From contig DOUP01000061.1 in assembly GCA_003520545.1 (NCBI GenBank), positions 1-64,000 on the forward strand: a DNA stretch of 64,000 nucleotides, in the 5' to 3' direction. Source of the stretch: Maritimibacter sp. Its GTDB lineage: Bacteria > Pseudomonadota > Alphaproteobacteria > Rhodobacterales > Rhodobacteraceae. Position numbers and translations under genes: made by a program. The stretch's first letter is position 1; every line of letters starts with the position of its first letter. Positions 51,394 through 59,974 of the stretch are shown here, piece by piece. The notes beneath the pieces are model-generated. The model saw only the letters and a program-made list of their open reading frames with translations. It was not told where the DNA came from and did not search any database.

Positions 51394-52578
51394 CTAGTTT
51401 GAGTAGGTGAAAGAGATGAAGATTCCATCCAGGACATTTTCAATCGCGAGGCTGCGTTGACCGGTTTCCACGATCAGGAAACAAGCCGGGCCCATGGACG
51501 GGTCCAACTCGGGATAGCCAATCAGGACGGGACCCCGCCCATCGGAAGCCGCGCATTCGGGGTGCAGTTCGAAGAAATAGTGCTCCATGATATTAGCATC
51601 GTAGATCTCGCGGAGTTCGTTGCCATCAACGGCCCAGCCGTAGCCGCTTCCATCGTCGCTTTCCCAGTACCCTTGGAGGTGGGACATGAGGCCCGCCATG
51701 TCCAGCGATGTCCCCGAGGCCGCCTGCGCAGGGGCGGATGCCGGCTGGACGTTGCGGACGGTGATGTCGGCGCGATCACCGGAATAGGTAATCATATCGC
51801 CGGAAAGGGTTAGGTTCGTGCCAATATCGAAGACGTTGAGCGCGTCAATGATACCGGGGTCGGTTGGCCCGAGTTCGGAGAGGACATAACGCCAGCCGTC
51901 GGCGTGAAATTCGCACTCCTGAACCTCGGCCGATGCCCAGCAGCCCTGAAACGCGGCCGATATGGTGTAAGGCTCGCCATAAGTGCCCGGCCCGTTGTCT
52001 GGACCATTCAGGTAATCCTCTGCGTAGATGCCTTCATCGACAGGAGCGATCACAGGAGCAGCCGGCGCCTTTTCTTCTGCGTTAGAGCCTTTTTTGGAGC
52101 CGGCGGCGAGAGTCACTGTGTAGTCCGTTCTGCCGGCCAGCTCGATCTCGTTGAAGCCTTCGCGCCGATAACCCCGATCAGCGCAGTTTTCGTCTCCGAC
52201 GATGGTGAATTCGTTCACTTGGGTGCAGAACATATAGTTCGCATGATCCCAACCCGGCGATGCGGCTTCCGCCCGCCAGTAATAGTGCGAGAGGGGGAGG
52301 TCACCCGAGACGAGCGTCTTGCAATCACCCGCACTGACGTTCCACCAACCTTCGGACGTCCACCCTTGGTCACCCTTGTAGCCGATGGCGACGGCAGCGG
52401 TACCGGAGGTGTTATTGCAGACTTCCAACCCGGCCTGCGCGGCCTGGGCGGTGAGACAGAGAGCCGCGAGCGCGGCCCAGTTAACGAATAGTGAGCGTGT
52501 AATCGAGAGACTCCCCGGTATCGACTTGATCGAATTCGCGCCATTCGTAACTGCGGGCGATGCAGTTGTCGGCTCCAT
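51394..52578 (-). CDS. Secreted DUF1036 protein with an extra C-terminal domain (copy B)
   Basis: 394 residues if the ATG at 52578 is the start; this overlaps the previous gene by about 98 bases in another frame. No ATG, GTG or TTG lies nearer to the signal peptide core (LFVNWAALAALCLTAQAAQA), so a rare start such as ATT near 52497 is also possible. DUF1036: LEVCNNTSGTAAVAIGYKG, WTSEGWWNVSAGDCK, FTIVGDENCADRGY. The C-terminal domain (TYGEPYTISAAF, LQGYWESDDGSGYGWAVDG) parallels copy C. Coupled to copy A by overlap. Function unknown. Confidence 0.75.
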   Translation of the reverse strand: MEPTTASPAVTNGANSIKSIPGSLSITRSLFVNWAALAALCLTAQAAQAGLEVCNNTSGTAAVAIGYKGDQGWTSEGWWNVSAGDCKTLVSGDLPLSHYYWRAEAASPGWDHANYMFCTQVNEFTIVGDENCADRGYRREGFNEIELAGRTDYTVTLAAGSKKGSNAEEKAPAAPVIAPVDEGIYAEDYLNGPDNGPGTYGEPYTISAAFQGCWASAEVQECEFHADGWRYVLSELGPTDPGIIDALNVFDIGTNLTLSGDMITYSGDRADITVRNVQPASAPAQAASGTSLDMAGLMSHLQGYWESDDGSGYGWAVDGNELREIYDANIMEHYFFELHPECAASDGRGPVLIGYPELDPSMGPACFLIVETGQRSLAIENVLDGIFISFTYSN

Positions 52579-52873
52579 GAGTAACGAAAGGTTCTTGCAT
52601 AGCGCAGAACCCATAGTCCGTGTTCGGATTGTCGAACGACACGCTTTTGGCCTGCGATTGAAAATGAACGTAGTAATAGCGCTGCTGAAGCGCGCCTTCG
52701 ACGGGTGTGACGCAGTCGCCGGTCTTGGCAAACCACCACCCGCGCGAAATCCAGCGGCCGTCGTGTTTGTAGCGAACACCCGCGCCCAAGAAACTACAAA
52801 AACAGAGCCGCGCCTTTGCCAGGGTCGGCATATAGGCGAGCGCCAAGGCCAGCACGGTTTTCAACGTTTCCAC
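52481..52873 (-). CDS. Secreted single-domain DUF1036 protein (copy A)
   Basis: 130 residues from a GTG at 52873, 20 bases after the GAPDH stop, with GGGGG upstream; a longer frame to 52963 would overlap GAPDH. The N-terminus VETLKTVLALALAYMPTLAKA is a signal peptide. DUF1036: WISRGWWFAKTGDC, YYYVHFQSQAKS, YGFCAMQEPFVTHGADNC, SYEWREFDQVDTG. It lacks the C-terminal domain of the next two genes. The first of three DUF1036 genes, placed directly after the GAPDH. Confidence 0.8.
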   Translation of the reverse strand: METLKTVLALALAYMPTLAKARLCFCSFLGAGVRYKHDGRWISRGWWFAKTGDCVTPVEGALQQRYYYVHFQSQAKSVSFDNPNTDYGFCAMQEPFVTHGADNCIARSYEWREFDQVDTGESLDYTLTIR

Positions 52874-52892
52874 GGTGGCGCCCCCAGCAGCT

Positions 52893-53894
52893 TCACCCCA
52901 TCGATGCCATGACCATGCGCGAAACATCTGCAAGGCGGCAGGCATATCCCCACTCGTTATCATACCATGCGTAGATTTTCACCTGTGTGCCGTTGATAAC
53001 CATCGTCGAGGGGGCGTCGACGATCGAAGAGCGGCTATCGTTCGTGTAATCGGTGGACACCAGCGGGCGCTTCTCAAACCCGAGAATGCCTTGCAGCGGG
53101 CCGTTTGCAGCGGTTTCCAAAAGATCATTCACTTCTTCGACAGTCGTTTCACGTTCCACCTCGAACACGCAATCTGTGAGCGATGCGTTGAGCAGTGGGA
53201 CACGGACCGCGTGGCCATTCAAGCGTCCGGTCAACTCCGGGAAGATCTGGGTGATCGCCCGGGCCGAACCGGTCGTCGTCGGAATCAGTGAGTTCAGGGC
53301 GGATCGGGCGCGGCGGAGGTCTTTTGCCGGTCGGTCGACGATGGTTTGCGTGTTGGTCACGTCGTGAATCGTGGTGATCGAGCCATGTTTGATACCGAGC
53401 CCTTCGTGGATCACCTTGACCACTGGGGCGAGGCAGTTTGTCGTGCAAGAGGCCGCGGTTATCAGGTCGTGGTCGTCGTAGAGATCACTGTTCACCCCGT
53501 AGACGATGTTCAGCGCGTTGTCCTCTTTCACCGGGGCGGAAACCACGACCTTTTTGACACCCGCCGCGTAGTAGGGGGCGAGCTTTTCATTGGTCTTGAA
53601 GGCGCCCGTGCAGTCGATCACCACGTCCACCCCGTCCAGCGGAAGCTCCTCCAACGTCCAGGATGCGGTCATGGGGATACGCGTGGCGTTGATCGTAACG
53701 CTGCCGTCGTCATGGGTGATTTCTGCATCCCAGCGTCCGTGCACAGTGTCGAATTCAAACAGGTGCGCATGAATCTCCGGCGTTCCGACCGGATCATTGA
53801 GGAGAACGATTTCGCCCCCGACCCCATTGTCGATGAGTTCGCGCAGAACCAGCTTTCCAATGCGGCCGAGGCCGTTGATCGCGATGCGTTGCAT
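52893..53894 (-). CDS. ArsJ-associated glyceraldehyde-3-phosphate dehydrogenase
   Basis: 333 residues from the ATG at 53894 (GGAGAGACAC upstream; the frame is open to 53957). NAD-binding [17 protein letters not shown], catalytic Cys in [29 protein letters not shown] and [12 protein letters not shown]. It has the features of the small clade of GAPDHs found with ArsJ, which form 1-arseno-3-phosphoglycerate from arsenate and glyceraldehyde-3-phosphate. The presence of arsJ in the same operon supports this. A housekeeping role cannot be fully excluded from sequence. It lies 63 bases after cysG on the same strand. Confidence 0.85.
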   Translation of the reverse strand: MQRIAINGLGRIGKLVLRELIDNGVGGEIVLLNDPVGTPEIHAHLFEFDTVHGRWDAEITHDDGSVTINATRIPMTASWTLEELPLDGVDVVIDCTGAFKTNEKLAPYYAAGVKKVVVSAPVKEDNALNIVYGVNSDLYDDHDLITAASCTTNCLAPVVKVIHEGLGIKHGSITTIHDVTNTQTIVDRPAKDLRRARSALNSLIPTTTGSARAITQIFPELTGRLNGHAVRVPLLNASLTDCVFEVERETTVEEVNDLLETAANGPLQGILGFEKRPLVSTDYTNDSRSSIVDAPSTMVINGTQVKIYAWYDNEWGYACRLADVSRMVMASMG

Positions 53895-53957
53895 GTGTCT
53901 CTCCGTGTCTTTTCCGGCGCCTATGTCATTGGTGTAACAGGTCCATGACAGACACAA

Positions 53958-55391
53958 TTACAGGGTCACGCCCGCGCTCAGCCTCATGGCAAAGTTGTCC
54001 GTGTCGATGGATCCTTTGACGCCGAGTTCCCCATAAAGCGTAACCACGTGGCCGATGACGATGAGCGCGGGGCCGGGTAGCGCCGCCTCTTTCACCCTGG
54101 CTTCAATATCGGTGAGCGTGCCGGTGATGACCCGTTGGGTGAGTCGTGTGCCATTGTCGATCACGGCCACGGGCATATCGGTATCGACCCCTTGCCCCAG
54201 CGCCTTCTGCGCCACTTCGCCCAGCGCATTGAGGCCCATATAGACGACGACGGTCTGTCCTTTGCGGGCATAGCGGGTCCAGTCATGGTCGAGAACGCCA
54301 CCCGCGCCATGGGCCGTAATGAACACGCAGCTTTGGGCGTGATCGCGGTGGGTGAGCGGGATGCCGGCAGCGGCGCCGCAACCTGCGGCGGCAGTGATGC
54401 CGGGGACGACTTCGACGGGGATTCCATGTGCTGCTACGTCTTCGAGTTCTTCTCCGCCGCGTCCAAAAATGAATGGATCGCCGCCCTTGAGCCGGAGCAC
54501 GCGCTCACCACGCTGGGCGCGTTCAATCATCAATTTGGTGATTTCATGCTGGGATAGAGTATGATCTCCGGATTTCTTGCCCACGTAAATGCGTTCGGCA
54601 TCGCGGCGAACCAGGTCGATGATCCCATCCCCGACGAGGCGGTCATAGAGTACGACATCCGCGTGCTGCATCATGCGCAGCGCTTTGAACGTGAGAAGGT
54701 CGGGGTCACCGGGCCCAGCACCGACAAGCCAGACCTCGCCCCGTTTCAAGTCTTTGTCCGCGCCCCCTTCAAGCTCGGCGATCAAGCGCTCTTCGGCCAA
54801 ACCTTCTTCTCCTCCGAGAAAAGCATCGCCCACCGGGCCTTCGATCAGGTTTTCCCAAAAGCGGCGCCGATTTCGACCATTGGGAACAGCTTCGTAGATA
54901 CGGCCCCGGAAGGTCGCGAGAAAGGTCGCGAGACGGCCATAGGCCGCGGGCAACATCGCCTCCATCCGGGCGCGCAGGATACGCGCGATGACCGGAGCCG
55001 CGCCACCTGTGGAGATGGCGATAGTGATCGGTTCCCGCTCCACGATGGAGGGGGTGATGAAATCGCAATAGGATTTTTCATCCGCGACATTGACCAAGGC
55101 GCCCGCCGCTTTGGCGGCACTGTGAAGAAGTGCGTCGCGTTCCGGCTCTTCGGACGCGCCGTAGGCGACGAGGCAGTCAACGAAGTCGGTCTCGGTCGGC
55201 ACGCGGGCGTGGTGGGTCAGGCTTGCATTGCCAATAAACGCCGTCACTTCGGGGCCGGGGTCAGGATCGAACACCTCGACATGGGCGCCTGCGTTCAATG
55301 CGCGTTCGATACGACGGGCGGCGACGGTCGTGCCACCATCGACGATGACCCGTTTGCCGGCGACTTCTAGGAAAATGGGAAGATAATCCAT
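53958..55391 (-). CDS. cysG: Siroheme synthase (uroporphyrinogen-III methyltransferase / precorrin-2 dehydrogenase-ferrochelatase)
   Basis: 477 residues, the trifunctional CysG size. Residues 1-210 are the dehydrogenase/ferrochelatase part (YLPIFLEVAGKRVIVDGG, GGAAPVIARILRARMEAMLP). From about residue 218 the SUMT methyltransferase: EVWLVGAGPGDPDLLTFKAL, VLYDRLVGDGII, RLKGGDPFIFGRGGEE, VVPGITAAAGCGAAAGIPLT. It makes siroheme for sulfite/nitrite reductase. In the NAD site the usual GGG is changed to DGGTTVAARR, a variant to note. No sulfite reductase is in the window. Confidence 0.93.
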   Translation of the reverse strand: MDYLPIFLEVAGKRVIVDGGTTVAARRIERALNAGAHVEVFDPDPGPEVTAFIGNASLTHHARVPTETDFVDCLVAYGASEEPERDALLHSAAKAAGALVNVADEKSYCDFITPSIVEREPITIAISTGGAAPVIARILRARMEAMLPAAYGRLATFLATFRGRIYEAVPNGRNRRRFWENLIEGPVGDAFLGGEEGLAEERLIAELEGGADKDLKRGEVWLVGAGPGDPDLLTFKALRMMQHADVVLYDRLVGDGIIDLVRRDAERIYVGKKSGDHTLSQHEITKLMIERAQRGERVLRLKGGDPFIFGRGGEELEDVAAHGIPVEVVPGITAAAGCGAAAGIPLTHRDHAQSCVFITAHGAGGVLDHDWTRYARKGQTVVVYMGLNALGEVAQKALGQGVDTDMPVAVIDNGTRLTQRVITGTLTDIEARVKEAALPGPALIVIGHVVTLYGELGVKGSIDTDNFAMRLSAGVTL

Positions 55392-55508
55392 GTTCGACCC
55401 CTATGTTTGCCTTCCCATGTCACGGGAACTGAGACCCATGTCAAATGCGCATAATCGCATGTTTTCTGACCCTACACGACCGTCGCTATGCGGCGTATGG
55501 TTAGAGCC

Positions 55509-56534
55509 ATGAACTTCCAACGCCCCTTCACGCCAGACAACCCGCATCCCTTCGCACCCTATGTCGCCATTCTGGCTCGCGGGAAGACGAAGCAGCGCCC
55601 GTTTACCTTCGACGAGGCACGTATGTCGATGCGAATGATCCTGAATGGCGAGGCACTGCCCGAGCAGGTGGGGGCCTATCTGATGCTCTTGCGACTCAAG
55701 GAAGAAACTCCGGAAGAGATCGCCGGGTTTGTCGCCGGGGCGCGGGACAGTTTTCCCGAATTCACCGCGCCGCAGGTCGAATTGGACTGGTCGAGCTACG
55801 CGGGCAAACGCGTGCAGCTTCCATGGTTTCTGCTGTCGGTCCTGGCGTTGGTTGAAACTGGCGTTCGCGTGGTGATGCATGGGACCGAGGAGCATACGCC
55901 CGGACGCGTCTACACAAGGGCCGTGTTCGAACACTTCGGCCTGCCGATCGCGGATAGTTTCGAAACGGCGGCGGCCCAGATCGAAACGCGCGGTCTCACG
56001 TATCTGCCGCTTCGAGTGATGTCGCCAGCTCTTCAGGACTTGATCGAGTTGAAGCCGGTTCTGGGCCTTCGGTCGCCGGTGAACAGTTTCACCCGGCTGC
56101 TCAACCCCTTTGATGCGCCAACCGTGATGCAGGGGATATTTCATCGGGGCTTTCTGGATATCCATTCCGGGGCCGCTCAGATTCTGAACATCCCCCAGAT
56201 GGCGGTGTTTCGTGGCGACGGGGGCGAGATCGAAACACGGCCGAATAAGCCCTGCCCGGTTTGGACGACCCATGGCTCTGCCGACCCGGTCATTGAGACA
56301 TGGCCCGCAACATTAGACGATGGCCATGCGCCTGCGGACGAGGTGATGGACGTGTCGCGACTCGCTGCCGTTTGGGAAGGTCGTGACGAGGGTGTCTATG
56401 CTTTGAACGCCGTGATCGGGACTTTGGCCGTGACGCTTCGCACGATGGGTCGCGCCGGCACTCCGCCGGAAGCCTGGGACATGGCGCAGGAGGTTTGGCG
56501 GAACCGCGACCGAACAGCGCTCCCCCTGACCTGA
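55509..56534 (+). CDS. TrpD2/YbiB-like glycosyl-transferase-family protein
   Basis: 341 residues from the ATG at 55509; two ATGs within 21 bases upstream are alternatives. It has the anthranilate-phosphoribosyltransferase fold: FTFDEARMSMRMILNGEALP, QVGAYLMLLRLKEETPEEIAG, HGTEEHTPGRVYTRAVFEHF, LGLRSPVNSFTRLLNPFDAP, FHRGFLDIHSGAAQIL. The TrpD2 subfamily binds nucleic acid rather than acting in tryptophan synthesis, as known for YbiB. It stands divergent from cysG, a usual Rhodobacteraceae pairing. Confidence 0.88.
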   Translation: MNFQRPFTPDNPHPFAPYVAILARGKTKQRPFTFDEARMSMRMILNGEALPEQVGAYLMLLRLKEETPEEIAGFVAGARDSFPEFTAPQVELDWSSYAGKRVQLPWFLLSVLALVETGVRVVMHGTEEHTPGRVYTRAVFEHFGLPIADSFETAAAQIETRGLTYLPLRVMSPALQDLIELKPVLGLRSPVNSFTRLLNPFDAPTVMQGIFHRGFLDIHSGAAQILNIPQMAVFRGDGGEIETRPNKPCPVWTTHGSADPVIETWPATLDDGHAPADEVMDVSRLAAVWEGRDEGVYALNAVIGTLAVTLRTMGRAGTPPEAWDMAQEVWRNRDRTALPLT

Positions 56535-56586
56535 CGGTTTGACCGAGGGACACGCGCGTTCTATCAGTTTCAAAACGGAGGCCCCC

Positions 56587-57198
56587 ATGGCGAACCATCT
56601 ATATCAGGGCGATCTGCCCGACGACCTCGACCTTGGCCCGGTGGTCGCGATCGATTGCGAAACCATGGGCCTTAACCCACATCGTGACCGCCTTTGCGTT
56701 GTGCAAATGTCGGGCGGCGACGGGAACGCGCATCTGGTGCAGGTGGCTCTGGGGCAAGAGAGCGCGCCGAACCTCGAGCGGATGCTGACGAATCCGGACG
56801 TGTTGAAGATTTTCCACTTCGGACGGTTCGATATTGCCGCGCTGCTCAATGCCTTCGGTGTTGTGACGGCCCCGGTCTATTGCACGAAAATCGCGTCCAA
56901 GTTGGTGCGGACCTACACGGACCGTCACGGGCTCAAGAATCTTCTGGAAGAGTTGCTGCGGATCGACATTTCGAAAATGCAGCAACAGTCGGATTGGGGC
57001 GCAAAAGAGCTGACGGAAGCGCAGTTGGATTATGCGGCGTCAGATGTGCTCTATTTGCATCGGTTAAAGGACAAGCTCGACTCACGGTTGGCGCGCGAGG
57101 GTCGTACGGAGATGGCGCAGGCCTGTTTCGACTTCCTTCCGATGCGTGCGCGGCTCGATCTGGCAGGTTGGCCGGAAACCGATATTTTCGCGCACTGA
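56587..57198 (+). CDS. rnd: Ribonuclease D, short single-domain form
   Basis: 203 residues from the ATG at 56587 (GGAGGCCCCC). DEDDy exonuclease: VVAIDCETMGLNPHRDRLCV (Asp, Glu), FHFGRFDIAALL (Asp) and YAASDVLYLHRLKDKL (Tyr, Asp). There are no HRDC domains, as is common in alphaproteobacteria. 3'-5' processing of tRNA and other stable RNA. In related genomes lptC-lptA-lptB usually follow; here a 239-base gap and hpf follow instead. Confidence 0.93.
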   Translation: MANHLYQGDLPDDLDLGPVVAIDCETMGLNPHRDRLCVVQMSGGDGNAHLVQVALGQESAPNLERMLTNPDVLKIFHFGRFDIAALLNAFGVVTAPVYCTKIASKLVRTYTDRHGLKNLLEELLRIDISKMQQQSDWGAKELTEAQLDYAASDVLYLHRLKDKLDSRLAREGRTEMAQACFDFLPMRARLDLAGWPETDIFAH

Positions 57199-57437
57199 AT
57201 TCCTGCGCCTGTTTGATCTGGTCCCATTGACAAGACTCACATTGAGGCGTCCAATAATCCCGATGCATGAAGCACACAAACCCGCTTTGCGCCGCGAACT
57301 TCGGACTTCGCAGCACACAGTACGCCACGGGAAACCGGGCGGGGCGCTTCTCATAAACTCCTGTAATCCGTCCCTTTTTCAGTCACTTACGCATTCCGCG
57401 TAAGGGTCTTGGGACCATCTATCCATGAGGAGGAAAG

Positions 57438-58013
57438 ATGCAGTATCAAATCAGCGGAAAACAAATCGATATCGGTGAAGCCCTTCAGGTTTACGTGAAA
57501 GAAGGCCTTGGGGCCGCCGTCCAAAAATACGCTGAACGACCGACCGACGCGCAGGTCATTTTCTCGAAATCCGCGAATGAATTTGCGTGCGAAGCGATCG
57601 TGCATCTGTCGACGGGTCTGACCGCGCAGGCAAGCGCGCATTCCCACGATATCCACAGCGCCTTCGATCAATGTGCCGAGAAAATGGAGAAACAACTGCG
57701 CCGCTATAAGCGTCGGTTGAAGGATCATCACAAGGATCGGGTCAACCCGGTTGAAGTTTTCGAGGGAGCCTCGTATATCCTCGCCGCTGAAGACGGGCCC
57801 GATGAATCGGAACCGGAAGGCATGGAGCCCATAATCATTGCCGAGATGGAAACGCGAATTCCTTCGCTTTCGGTCGGCGAGGCTGTCATGCAAATGGAGT
57901 TGGCACATGCGCCCGTGCTTGTGTTCAGGAACGAAAAGTCGAGCGGCGTGAACGTGGTTTACCGTCGTGAAGATGGGAACATTGGTTGGATCGACCCCGG
58001 TAGCCAAGCCTGA
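57438..58013 (+). CDS. hpf: Long-form ribosome hibernation promoting factor
   Basis: 191 residues. N-terminal S30AE domain: MQYQISGKQIDIGEALQVYV, ANEFACEAIVHLSTGLTAQA, YKRRLKDHHKD. C-terminal dimerising domain: MQMELAHAPVLVFRNEKSSG and VVYRREDGNIGWIDP. It binds 30S subunits and joins ribosomes into 100S dimers in stationary phase. GAGGAGGAAAG ribosome site. ptsN follows after 50 bases. Confidence 0.95.
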   Translation: MQYQISGKQIDIGEALQVYVKEGLGAAVQKYAERPTDAQVIFSKSANEFACEAIVHLSTGLTAQASAHSHDIHSAFDQCAEKMEKQLRRYKRRLKDHHKDRVNPVEVFEGASYILAAEDGPDESEPEGMEPIIIAEMETRIPSLSVGEAVMQMELAHAPVLVFRNEKSSGVNVVYRREDGNIGWIDPGSQA

Positions 58014-58062
58014 ACACCAAAGGTGTTTTACGGAGACCCGGTCGGATTGAGTAGTGAGACTT

Positions 58063-58527
58063 ATGCAACTATCCGAAATCCTTCGGCCCGCCGCCGTTAA
58101 GGTTGTGGGAACTGTATCTTCCAAGAAACGCCTGTTTCAGGATCTCGGGGAGCTTGTGTCCACAACGTACAACCTCGATGGGGCGGCGGCGTTCGCCGCC
58201 CTCCAAGAGCGTGAAAACCTGGGTCCGACCGGCGTCGGCCATGGCGTCGCGCTGCCGCATGCACGCATCGAAGGTCTGGACAAAGTTGTCGGGGCTTTCC
58301 TGCGGCTCGACAAGCCGGTTGATTTCGACTCGGTTGATCGGCAGCCTGTCGACCTCGTCTTTGCGCTGTTCGCGCCGGATGGATCCGGTGTCGATCACCT
58401 GAAAGCGCTGGCTTTGGTGTCGCGGACCATGCGCGATCAGAGCGTCACGGCGAAACTTCGCGCGAACAACGATGCGGAAACGCTCCACACGATCCTGACG
58501 GACGCCCAGGCGATCCGCGCAGCGTAG
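58063..58527 (+). CDS. ptsN: Nitrogen-regulatory PTS IIA protein
   Basis: 154 residues from the ATG at 58063. PTS EIIA-2 fold; the phosphorylated His lies in GVALPHARIEGLDK. KKRLFQDLGELVS and NLGPTGVGHG are also typical. It gets phosphate from PtsO/PtsP and tunes nitrogen and potassium responses. The stop codon directly abuts the stop codon of the convergent sulfotransferase, with no base between. Confidence 0.95.
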   Translation: MQLSEILRPAAVKVVGTVSSKKRLFQDLGELVSTTYNLDGAAAFAALQERENLGPTGVGHGVALPHARIEGLDKVVGAFLRLDKPVDFDSVDRQPVDLVFALFAPDGSGVDHLKALALVSRTMRDQSVTAKLRANNDAETLHTILTDAQAIRAA

Positions 58528-59967
58528 TCAGCCGCCTTCGCGATCCCATTTCCTGAACCCGAACGCCATGTAGTCGCGCGCATAGGCATTGCGGACGGCT
58601 TTTTCGACTTCGTCGTCGTAGAAGGTCCCAATCGGAAACGGCTCGGACGGAATCGTTTCGCCCAAGGGCGGCGGATCGATCCCGACCTCCATGCACAACG
58701 CCGCGAGACCTTCGTGGACCTGTCGTTCACGCAAGACGTGGTCGGGGGCGACAAACTCGGAAAACCCGCGCAGGATGACATCCTGTGTCGCCCAGAGTGG
58801 GTCGACTGGATGCGGACTCGAGCCGCCGAGCGTCGCGGCAACGAACTGCATGAATTTCAAGAAAGCGGCCCGGTGACGCACGCGGTCGTAGTCGGGCCCG
58901 ATCGGCGTGTCCCACGGGATATCCAGATCGTACTTTTCGATCAGCCCGTGGCGAAGCTCCCAGTTGGTCCAGGGCGTGTCATTCAGCACCCAACGGCAGA
59001 ATACAGAATGGGCCCGTTCAACGGGGTGACGCAGAACAGTGAAGGTCCGGTGCCCCTTGTTCTGGTTCTTCCATTGACGGAGTTCTTTTTGCGTGAAGCC
59101 GTTCGTAAGTTCATCCCGGTGCACTTTGTCGATCGAGCCAAGCCAATCGCGGATTTCCTGATCCAAGGCGCCGGGAATGGGCATGAAGCACAGTGGGGCA
59201 TCCTTGGCGGTGATATAGGTGGGAACTTGCGGACCCCGATGCGGCTCGAAATTCGGGAGCGTGCCGAGATCGTATCTGTCGATCTCGTTCACCGTTTCTT
59301 CGAGCAGCTCGAAGTTGCGCACCTTATCGGCCAGAGGCTCAGGGTTCTGCTTTTTGAACTTGCCCGCGAATTGCTGAATCCTGTGCGTTTCACCCAAGTA
59401 ACGCGCAAGCCCGTTGACCACCTTCAGGTCCTGAATGTCGTCGTAGTCAATGTAAAACCCGGCCTGCCCCGCAACCTGGAGCCGGCGCGCGATGTTCTGT
59501 TGGCGCTCTTTCACGGTGTAGTAGAAATGCTTGAAATCTTTCGGGTCGAACTTCACCCGCCAGGTCTTGCGGTCCACGTCGTCGCCCAACCGCCATTGTT
59601 TGGTGGACCAGGCGATCCGCTGGCTCACCCATGCGTCCACGAGGTTCCGGTTGAGAATGATCTTGGCGCAGCGTGGGTCCTCGATGACATGCTCGAAGAC
59701 CCGGGGGTCGTGATCGTGGAACAGGCGAAAGCCGGGGATACCGTCCGTATTCTCCCTCATCGCGGCGATCAGGCGCATGGGGTCGGCGTCACGTTGCGCC
59801 ATGGTGACGCCAAAGAGCTCGGTCCGCTCTGGATCGACGATCAGGTACGGGTTGAAGGCTTCACCATAACAAGTGATGCCCGGAAACTCGTTCAGGTTGG
59901 ATTCAAGAAAATTCGACCCGGTGCGCATTTCTGCAAGGATGACGAAGTAGTCGAAGGGGCGGTCCAT
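58528..59967 (-). CDS. Two-module sulfotransferase
   Basis: 479 residues, about twice a single sulfotransferase. The N-terminal module starts YFVILAEMRTGSNFLESNLN (5'-PSB-like PAPS loop RTGSN) and has LNRNLVDAWVSQRIA (3'-phosphate-type region), resembling the Stf0 group. The C-terminal module has HRTFTVLRHPVERAHSVFCR, the 3'PB motif of membrane or glycan sulfotransferases, but its own 5'-PSB is less clear (APLCFMPIPGA). It probably sulfates a surface glycan, as the next genes upstream are glycosyltransferases. Seven bases separate it from the GT14-like gene. Confidence 0.8.
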   Translation of the reverse strand: MDRPFDYFVILAEMRTGSNFLESNLNEFPGITCYGEAFNPYLIVDPERTELFGVTMAQRDADPMRLIAAMRENTDGIPGFRLFHDHDPRVFEHVIEDPRCAKIILNRNLVDAWVSQRIAWSTKQWRLGDDVDRKTWRVKFDPKDFKHFYYTVKERQQNIARRLQVAGQAGFYIDYDDIQDLKVVNGLARYLGETHRIQQFAGKFKKQNPEPLADKVRNFELLEETVNEIDRYDLGTLPNFEPHRGPQVPTYITAKDAPLCFMPIPGALDQEIRDWLGSIDKVHRDELTNGFTQKELRQWKNQNKGHRTFTVLRHPVERAHSVFCRWVLNDTPWTNWELRHGLIEKYDLDIPWDTPIGPDYDRVRHRAAFLKFMQFVAATLGGSSPHPVDPLWATQDVILRGFSEFVAPDHVLRERQVHEGLAALCMEVGIDPPPLGETIPSEPFPIGTFYDDEVEKAVRNAYARDYMAFGFRKWDREGG

Positions 59968-59974
59968 GATCGTC

